DNA from: Amblyornis subalaris
Taxonomy: Eukaryota > Chordata > Aves > Passeriformes > Ptilonorhynchidae
Direction: 5' to 3'
DNA length: 64,000 nt
NCBI GenBank assembly: GCA_018881555.1
Contig: JACAXG010000012.1
Coordinates: 6,436,087-6,500,086, forward strand
The notes beneath the pieces are model-generated. The model was not told where the DNA came from and did no database searches. It saw nothing but the letters and a program-made list of their open reading frames with translations. This document shows, one piece after another, positions 55,245 to 64,000 of the stretch (positions are counted from its first letter, which is position 1; every line of letters begins with the position of its first letter). Both the position numbers and the translations under genes were made by a program.

Positions 55245-58200
55245 TAAACAGTAAGACTAACAAATAAGTGATTAGCCTTGTTATTCCAGTGCTTTGTTAT
55301 TAGAGTACAGCCATGGTCTTCACATTTCTTTGCCTAATACTTTGTGGGTTTATAGGTAAGACTGGTGGAGTTGAGAGGAGTAAGCAACAGAAATCTTACT
55401 ATATATCTTACTTGTTATGCTAATAAGCATAAACCCAGTGTTTTATTTTCAGAATGCAAGTACCTGCCCTTTTACTACTCCCTCCTCTGTTGGCTGGCTG
55501 ACATCTGATTGTCTGCACATAAAAATCAAGCCCAGCAAGTCAGATGTTTTGCTGATCACATGTTGAGACTGTCAGAATTAGGGAGCTGAAAGGTGCTTGT
55601 GTGTGTCCCATAGGATTGGTGAATCATAACCTTCTGCCACCTTGCGTGAAAACTCCTCCTTTCCTGAGCTATATTGTCTCCTGATTTAAAAAAATGTCCT
55701 TGCAGTGAACAGACCAATTAGTCAGGACAACTTCAAACTCTTTCTTCAGCTATGCAGAAAGCAATGGACATAGTTCAGAGCTCAGATGCAATGCAGAGTC
55801 ATGAATTTGTTCTACAGGACCCAGAAGAGACCCCTGATCATATGTGCACTGTTTAGCACCAGTTGTCACATGCATGCATTTGGTGCCTGCCTTTGCACTG
55901 CAATACTTTCCACAGTGGGAAAGGTAAGAGGCCATTCTGGCTCTGTTCTTCCTAAGTGCCTGAAAACACGGTACAGCGACAAGTGGGGAACTGAACAAGG
56001 CATTATCTTCTTTTCCTTTGGTAATTTAAGTGGAAAATTGTACCCCAGAGGCTGACTCCAGCAACAGAACTCATGGTTGCTATTGCAATTCACAGCCCAG
56101 TTTATGACACCGAAATCAGATGGTTTCAGCTGACACTCTTGACTGTGGACAAGACAGCAGCTGAGGCACAGACATACTGTCTGCTGGACCAGAGATTCTA
56201 ACTCCTGAAATTGCTCCACATAAGTTTGCGAGTCAGTGTCTTTACACCACAGCCATAGTTACTAGAGCACTGCCCACACAAGCCAGCCCAAATTTCCCCC
56301 TCATTTCTGCTATAGTATTCCTGACTTAAGACATGTCACTACAGATTCTCTAGCTGGTCCTGAAAATTCTCACTCATTATGGTGAAGAGCTTTTTCCTAG
56401 CCAAATGTCATGTGGAAACAACTAGCATCCATCACGGAATGGCAAAATATCTATTTTCTCGCACAGATCGGTTTATCTGTTGGACAAAAATATAACCAAT
56501 CTGTTCTGAAAAGCATCGGTTTTGTCAGGTTGGAAAGTAATGTATTACGTCCACAGGATTATATATCTTCAAGAGGCAGCTGGCAGCAACAGCAAATAGC
56601 AGCCAAAGCCATGAGAAAATCAGTTTTACTCCTTGTCTCTAAAACACCGTAAAAGATGCTGGCTTCACAAGGGGAGTCATGGTTGAAAGATCTAAGAGTG
56701 CTTAGAGGTCCTCAAAACAGTAACTAGCCCAGACAGACTGTTATGAAAGTGATCTGCCAGGTACCTCCACACAGGTGTTTCCATTGCCAGTGCTAAAGAC
56801 ATCGTCCATTTAAGTGAAGCAAGTGTTTGGTGTGGTTGCCAAAGGCATCCAGGGCTAGACTTCATGGCCTTTCACGGGGACTTGCCAGCAGACAAACATC
56901 AAGCCCTGAACAGTGTACTTACAGTAATAGCAGCAATACATCAAGTCAAATACAACAGGCAAGCAAACATCATGACAAGGAAATCCAACAGGATGAAGGC
57001 AGGTGGTCTGAGGTAACACAAAATCTGGGAGAAAACGGCTGAATATACTGAAGAGGACAGAGGGGTATCTAACCTGCTTGGAAATGGTAAGTACACATTA
57101 GCACCTGTCATTTAATATGGACACAGGTAAAAACAGCATCAGTGAAGTGGTTTGTGACGGAAGGCTGTGAAGGTGGAAGTTTCATATTCCCCCCATCCAT
57201 TTTCCCAGAAGATACTCTTGTCTTTCTCTTTCCTTTCTTGCTACAGCACTGAAAGCCCTTTTCTTTGGCCTGAAATCTTGTAAGTAAAGCTGCACTCCAC
57301 TAAGTCTCCCAAACTTTGCCCTGCCCTCACTCCTTACAGCCACAAACACTCCTTTGTTCCATTGGAGGTGGAGACCATGTAGTTGAAAACAGAGCTCTTT
57401 TAAGTAAATTAGATCTATGAAGGTGTTCATCTGTGTGCCAAGTTATTAATGGATCATGTTGACAAGGTCTTCACATGCTTGAATGAGTTCCCCCAAAATA
57501 CGTAAGATTATAAATCTGGTTTTGGAGTGTGGTAGTTTGTTTTGATCTGAAGCCTCACCTACTGGTGATATAAGTCACTTTTATAACCAGCTTTGCATAT
57601 TCCATGAAGCAATTTGTTTTTAAGAGTCTATGATTTAGGTGCAAGAAAATGATAATCAGAATAGAGCAAGTCAAGGTTTGTTACAGCCCTGCACCAAAGA
57701 GGAAAAAAACAGAGGAAAAGTTCCCAAATGGAGGAATACAATTTTCTGTAGCCTACTAGCTATGTTTTAGGGTTAAAGCACTCTGCTTTAGCATTAAACA
57801 ACAGTCCTTCTGGGTTCCAGATAGAGAGCAGCTTGAGTTTAATGCCGTTTGCTCCCTTTGAATTTTTAAAACAGACTTTCAAAGGGAAAAAACTGAACCA
57901 ACTGACCCAAACTGATTTACAATGTTAGCCAGTAATTCAGATACACTGGTAAACATCTAGTAAGAATAATTTGATTTCAATCTTTATAGTCTTTCGGGAT
58001 GCAGCATTTAATCACATACCAGGAAGAGACNGAAACTTTTAATCACTATTTCCTCCTAACACATCTGTGTTAAAATCTGTACACAATAGAAAGGATTAGT
58101 GGGCAAAGGCTAACAACACCATGTGAGATGAAGATTTTTCCTGTCTTCAGGATAAAGTGTGTGACAAAGTATTGAAATTGAAGCAAAGTTCATCTGCTCT

Positions 58201-58620
58201 CCAAAAAAGGAAAGTTTGCCATGGGACAAACTTGGGGAAGAGGTAATCGACGCAGGGTGGGGAAGGAGAGGAACAGACCTACACCAGAAACTGCTCAGGT
58301 CTGCTGAGTTCAAGAGCTTTCAGGCAAAGGAGGTTCTGTAAAGAACCATTCTTTTATACTCATACACATGTTTGTACCTATCCCCCATTGGGTCAGATGC
58401 ACCACATGGAACAGCTAACAGCAGCTCAAAGTGTAGCCTACCCCTCAGTTACATGATAACTCAACTTGCACACAGCATCAGCAAATGCAGCACAAAACGC
58501 AGAAGAAATAAGAGTCCCCCATAGCAAATGCAATAAATGCCATAGCTACAATAAAGACAAAACATGAGAAACTCCCACAGCTTAGAATGGTCTTTTTTGT
58601 GTTACTTTTTGCAGATGCAG
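55245..58620. other. intergenic region after C2orf80
   Basis: No exons, RNA genes or interspersed repeats that I recognise. An 80-codon ORF at 56410-56652 has no family match by eye. Confidence 0.5.
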
Positions 58621-58634
58621 CATTAGGACTATGG

Positions 58635-58644
58635 TACATAAAAG
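58635..58644 (+). promoter_or_regulatory. TATA-like remnant of the gamma-crystallin pseudogene
   Basis: TACATAAAAG lies 55-64 bases upstream of the relic ATG at 58699. This is the spacing expected for a TATA box with the short 5' UTR typical of gamma-crystallin genes. Supported only by position and likeness. Confidence 0.4.
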
Positions 58645-58698
58645 CAAACACAATGTCTGCTAACAGCTCTCAACTTTCATCTCAGCAAATTGCCAAAA

Positions 58699-59381
58699 AT
58701 GGGAAAGAGAAGTGGAAACAGTATGACAGTCCCCTGCTCTGATGCAGACACCAGGGTGGACTATGAGTCTTTGCAAATGTTTATATTGCAGATCTTTTTT
58801 TATGAAGACAAGAGCTTCTGGGCCACTGCTGTGAATGTAGCAGAGAGCACCTTGACTTGCAGCCCTCTGTGAAACAATGCAATTCCTTTCAGGTAAAAAA
58901 AGGCCGCTAGATTATTTATGAGAGCTCAGTTACCCAGAACATCAGCACTTTTTAAAAAGGAAGAACGACCCTGACTTCCAGAAGTGGTTCAGTCTCTGCA
59001 ACTCTGTGAGGTCTTGTCATGTAATGCTACAAGTGAATTTTGCTTAGCAGCACATCCCAGTTTAAGAAAGTGGGTATAGTTTATCCTTTAAGAATATAAT
59101 TACACAGTCTCTCCAAGCAACTTGAGAGACAAGCAGAGTTCATTAAGGCAATGCAAATTTTCAGTGAAGATGAAGGAAATAATCTGTTTAATATCAAAGC
59201 TATTTCCAGGGCCTTTTCATAACTTGAAGATGCTAAAAGAAAATGGAGTGATTGTTCCCAGGTAGAGAGTATCTTTACATCACCCAGGGAAGGGCTGGCA
59301 GGCCTAGTTGATATAAGCTTCAAGCTTCTGCTGTGGGCTGATGTATGCAATTTGCTTATGACCATACTGTGTTACGATANA
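58699..59381 (+). pseudogene. gamma-crystallin (CRYG) pseudogene with three recognisable exons
   Basis: Gamma-crystallins are structural lens proteins built of four Greek-key motifs from three exons (a 9-base exon coding MGK, a 243-base exon, and one of about 275 bases). Here ATGGGAAAG (58699-58707) is followed, after an 84-base intron with a lost donor, by a TTGCAG acceptor and a 241-base exon 2 (58792-59032) ending in a GTGAAT donor. Exon 2 starts IFFYEDKSF (family ITFYED). It later shows, in a shifted frame, DFQKWFSLCNSVRSC (family DFQQWMGLNDSVRSC). Damage seen: a 1-base deletion just after the SF codons, a TAG at 58908-58910 where the family has Trp, and a second 1-base deletion after TATGAG. 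An exon 3 relic (about 59108-59381) is weaker: GAGAGACAA, a TTGAAGATGCT stretch, and GGTAGAGAGTATCTTTAC, like the family's RGRQYLL. It lies beside C2orf80, where mammals have the CRYG cluster. Confidence 0.85.
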
Positions 59382-62300
59382 ACGACACTTGAACACATTA
59401 AATCAGATTTGCAATTGGTACAGTTTTCCTAATAAAAAAGCTGTGTTGCTTAAAATCAAGCAAAGGATTAATACTTGCCAAGGTACTTCTCTCGTTAATC
59501 AGATATACTCCACAGTATAAGGCATAGCAGCAGGAACACTCCACATCCCCACGCTCACAAAGCTCAGCAGTTTCCCACACGGCAATTGCCTGCACACCAG
59601 TATATAATGGGAGCATTTGGAGTAACACAGTAAATGTCTTTTAGTAGCATAATTCTGAAAAGGCCACACTATTCAGGCCTGAATAGAGGGTAAGTGCCCT
59701 ACATCATCCCCAAATCGCATGAATACATTTGCTCCTATTGTCTCAATACAGGGTCCTTATAAATCCCATTTCTTCAAATCATAAAGCATCCTCCATTTAC
59801 TTGCTATCACATACGTGATCATGTCTATTTGTTGGCACACCTGAGCTTTTCCTTGTGGGTAAGAATTAAACCTTCTCTATTAGTTTCAAGAGTGAATCTT
59901 TTTGCAATCCCATCTCCAGAATAGAACACAAATTCTCAGAAATACACATAGAAGCTGGCAATGCTCCTTTTCCTCTATGTCTGTCTTGTTTAGTAATGTC
60001 AGAATCAGTTAGATTTCTGTCTTTCCTATATTTTTGCTATTTGCCACCACAGAGTTCTGTTTCCCACAATACTCAGCTCTATAAAAAAGAAAAGCCCCAA
60101 GGTTAAATGTTGGATCTCACTGATATTTGTCCCAGGCTATGTCCATCTCCCCAAGATTTGCTCCATCATTGTCTTAGGTGGCTCTTGGTTCTTGTATAAA
60201 ATGCCTAACTTCAGGGCAGTATTTATTGAAACCTAGGGAATAGAAAAGAATTCTTGACTGCAGTGCAGTAAATGCCCAAAATTGTCTCTTTGCAGAGGCT
60301 GGCTGACTAGCACTGAGTTACTGCTCCCATTCTAAATAAACAGTGAATGCATTCCAAAATCCTGTTTCAAACTAATCTTTCTTCAGTACTACAAACAAAT
60401 TAAAGTTGTGCAGTCCCAAGGGAAATCTGATTTCTTTCACATTTTTGGGGAAGAGGAGGAATAGTTTTAAAATATATTCACAATCAGTCAGTGGTTCATG
60501 ATAAGTTAAATATGAACTATATGAATAGTTAAATAAGTTAAATAAGTGTTAAAGGTCCAACTGCATACTGCTGGTAAGTGTACTCTTACCAAACCCCAGT
60601 AAGTGTAGTGCAAGGTCTGATTCTTTCATCTAAGTTCTCTATCNTTACAAGTTTTGAATCAAAGAATTGAGTTCAGCTCTATAAATGCCAGGGATAACAA
60701 TATGAAGTTGCACCTTTAACAGTTATTTAAATTATCATGTACTGTGGAACAGAAAAGTAAATCCCATTAATAGTTATATCCAGTGAATTACTAACTGAGG
60801 AAGAAAAGAAATATGCAGACGAACTTGGAATAATGTGAACACTGTGTTTGACATCAAATTCTTCAGGCAAACAAGCTGCTCCTACAGTTCTACCACCAGT
60901 CCAGCAAAGCTTTCCAGCCTTAACCCAGCTGATTCCTCCAAAATTAATTTTTCCAGATCCTTAAATCACACCATCTTTATGTTTTAGTGAACCTGTAACT
61001 TCATGAACTATATGCTTAACTGGTGTCAATTGCCCCTGCCTCTACTCACTTCAGAGCTGCGTTGACCTGTTGCAGTGGGAGACGGGGCAAAACCCCTCAA
61101 TTACCAGGTTATTCTGCATATAAAAGGAATTAAATAAGCATACCAGTGTAGGTTAGAAACAGGACAACATCTTGTGCTGGAAAAAGTCTATTGCAGCATT
61201 AATTAACATTCAATTACGTATATGCCTACTATTCATCACAGAATGCTGTGCCAGCAGGCACTCTGTGCAGTAATGAATAAGAGCCATAATAAAATGTAAC
61301 GAAACACAGGTAAGGGATCTCACATCTTAACATACCTCTCCTAGGCAAATATACTACTGTTTTTCAGCAGACTTCTTAGGATTTTTGGAAGGAGAAAGCA
61401 GTACAGAGAGCACAGAACTACGAAGACACTGCAACCTTATCTAGTATATGTTTAATTTTAAACAATTTCATCTTGGCTTGAAATGGTAGCCTTTGATTTT
61501 GTTTTGCCTAGCAAACATTCTGATAACGGAGTCCTTGAATAAAACCAAGCAACTTTTACAGCAGTGAGGTAGACTGATTAAAACTCACACCTCTGCTTGC
61601 TAATGTCAGAGACCTCATTTAGCCATTATTTCACATTCACATGACCCATCAGTAATAGCCTGATAACGATACTCACCAGCCTATCCCTGACAACACTCGA
61701 GAGGAAAACATATCTATTCTTTGCCCTGCTCGTCCTTTCTTTTGTACATGGGACACTATCTTTGCCCTCCTGCATGTCCTTTATTGCACGAAGTAAGCTG
61801 TTCAGCTGCTGCAAATGTTTGGTGTACATAAGAACACCATGCTTCAGCCAGAGAGAAATGGAGCGTGAAAAACTCAGCTCTCAGGGCAGAGGTGTGAAAA
61901 AGCATGTTTCCTCTTGTTCATGAACACCTAATATTGTGCGTTTATGGGAACTGCACCGTGTAAGTAATAAATGTGTTAGCATGCTTAGGTTAGCGTGGTA
62001 ACCCAGGTTTGCAAAATAACACAGCAGCTCAGGTACAGTATCTGCTCGTCTGCTTAGAATAGGGAACCAAAATACTTCACTTGTCTTCAGCAGGAATAAA
62101 ATAAAGAAAGAACAGACCAGTTCCCCAGACAGCAATTAACATATGTCTACTTACTGCACCAAAGTACCTGGTTCGATTAGTGCAATTGAGAACCTTGGCT
62201 ATGTAGTGATGTGTAGATTACATGCTGGCATTCCTCTGGTAAAGGGCAAGAATGAACAGAAATAACTATTCAGGGATCAGGGTGATAGGTAGGGTGTCTG

Positions 62301-64000
62301 GATTCTAGATTCTGCTGCATCCTAGAGTTTAGGGATGGCTAAACCTCTCCAAATTTTTTCATGTTAGACAGGAATGGTGGCAATTCCTAGTTTGAAGGAC
62401 CACTGAGAGGCTGCACTTTCTTTTGTTTGCAAATGTTCAGAGAATCTCAAGTAGACATTAAGAACAATGGTGCTAAAGGAGAGGAACATTGGGAGTTCAC
62501 AGAGTATCTAAGTTTTCACCAACAAGTCTTCTAGGCTCCTGCAGCTTGCCTCATGGTTGGTAGCAGGCACTACAGCTGCTGGCATGCAGGCTGTGCTTTT
62601 CTACAAAAACACTGCTATTTTCAGATTACTCCTATGCTTGAGTTTTTCTGAGGTGCAAAAGCGGTCAATCTCCACATAAAAGCTGCTGTTGTAACAGCCT
62701 ACTAGCTGAGGGCAACTGCAACAGATGTAAATAACCACACTTCTCAGACCATGGATACCATTTGTCTAACAAGATATTTTGGCTCCAGAGTTTAAGACCA
62801 ACCCACAGCCCTTCCTGCAGTGCACAGTTCATCTGTGGCATAGGGTCCTAGGAGGTGAAACTCTACAGGATTTGAGGAGAAGCCGTATGAGTACTTGGAA
62901 GACAAATACACTGAGAGTTTTTACACAGAGAGAAGAAACCTCCTGCTCAGAAAACCTCTTCAGCTAAAAAAGTTGAGGTCCTGAAGTTTGAATGAAATAT
63001 CATATATATTTGCTTCATATCTTCTTCAGTGCCTACTCATGACTGCAGTTGCTGCCAAGCTGTTTGACTGGCTGGGTGATTAGTGATGGCTGCTCTACAC
63101 CATGTGTTTGAGCCAAAAATTAAGGCATATTTGCTTCATGGTAGATTTTTTCTGAGTACTTCAGCCCAGAATAGATCCGTGTTTTTATTTTCTAGACTCA
63201 TTCCCTGGAAAGGTTTTACTCAGAGGGGAGAGGTTGCCAAGATATGAAATGTCTCAATACTCACAAAAAACTCAGGATTTGAAATGTGGCCCAGGAATAG
63301 CCTCAATGCTGGAATATGTCCCTCCAATATGCATGAAAAAATAAGTTCATGCATGTTGTAAGCTTTATGCACAATTGACAGTTTCCCTGTCCAGTAGAAT
63401 CTACATAGACCACTACAGCAAATTTCCAGATACATTCCATCTGCATAGGATAATGCAGCTATTTTTTTTCACTGATAAGCAATTCTGGGCTTCACTTAGC
63501 TAAGACAAGTTCTGGGTCCAAGTGCTAAAAGCTAGTGCACTCTTGTGTCCTTACAAGCAGTACGGGGAAGGAAGTCATAGGTAAAGAAGCTGGGAACAAG
63601 ACAGACTGAAAAGAAGTTGACTTGGGAGACCAATGAGGAGTGTTAAGAAGGACCAAAGAAACTGAGAATTAGTATGGGGATAGAAAAAAAAAACCCCTAA
63701 AATTAGGAAGGATACTAAAGTGTTGTTGGGTTTGGTTGTGGTTTGTTGTGGGTTGGCTTTTTTTTTTAATTAACATGTTGGACATTGCCCAGTAGCAGCA
63801 ATACTCCAATGTCTATGCAACTGCACTTGAGCACCTGCAAAAACTGTATTGCACATTGATGCAAACCAGCAAGTATTTTTCCGTAGCAAATCTTTGCTCT
63901 GCTAGATACAAGAGCCAGAGACAGTATGGAAAAAGTTTATCATCTTAGTAAATGAAAAGCAAAAAAACCCCCACATGCCTACTTAAGGCTGTGCAAGAAA
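59382..64000. other. intergenic region to the window end
   Basis: AT-rich sequence with short ORFs only. I searched by eye for further crystallin motifs (YED, WxxYE) and CR1 tails on both strands and found none. A G/T-rich low-complexity stretch is at about 63720-63770. Confidence 0.5.

Noticed and set aside
56410..56652. 80-codon ORF considered as a second crystallin relic
   Set aside because: No YED or W-x-x-YE motif and no exon borders of the right spacing; chance resemblance to a KSI-x-x-V stretch only.

Overview
This is a vertebrate nuclear window, from a bird and very probably a passerine. Genes are split by GT-AG introns, CpG islands mark the promoters, and there are several CR1 LINE fragments of avian type. 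One IDH1 intron carries a SINE with a tRNA-Ile head and a CR1-like tail, the architecture described for TguSINE1 of passerines. Isolated single N bases are scattered through the assembly. Every exon below was read by hand from splice sites, reading phase and remembered family sequences; no search was run.

Layout. (1) Bases 1-17,900, minus strand: the 5' part of PIKFYVE, comprising one untranslated exon and six coding exons that include the whole FYVE zinc finger; the rest of the gene lies left of base 1. (2) Bases 17,400-19,250: a CpG island that serves as a head-to-head promoter for PIKFYVE (left) and IDH1 (right). (3) Bases 18,600-34,360, plus strand: complete IDH1, 415 codons in eight coding exons. 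Its introns hold a CR1 tail, the tRNA-Ile/CR1 SINE and a possible solo LTR. Its 3' UTR carries a composite insertion: a near-identical piece of SGO2 exon sequence plus a broken retroviral pol fragment, flanked by a 25-base direct repeat. (4) Bases 37,000-44,600, minus strand: SGO2 (shugoshin 2), convergent with IDH1, with a CpG-island promoter. (5) Bases 48,475-53,544, plus strand: C2orf80 (GONDA1), 211 codons in seven coding exons, followed by a (GGGAA)18 tract. (6) Bases 53,600-64,000: mostly gene-poor, but 58,699-59,381 holds a decayed gamma-crystallin gene at the place where mammals keep the CRYG cluster next to C2orf80.

How the genes relate. PIKFYVE makes endolysosomal PI(3,5)P2, IDH1 makes cytosolic NADPH and 2-oxoglutarate, SGO2 protects centromeric cohesin with PP2A, and C2orf80 is poorly characterised. 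They form a syntenic block rather than a pathway. The order PIKFYVE-IDH1-C2orf80-CRYG matches human 2q33-q34, except that SGO2, which in human lies several megabases away, sits between IDH1 and C2orf80 here.

The two observations most worth follow-up are the gamma-crystallin relic (birds are thought to have lost the CRYGA-F type genes) and the patchwork insertion that places sequence antisense to SGO2 in the IDH1 3' UTR.
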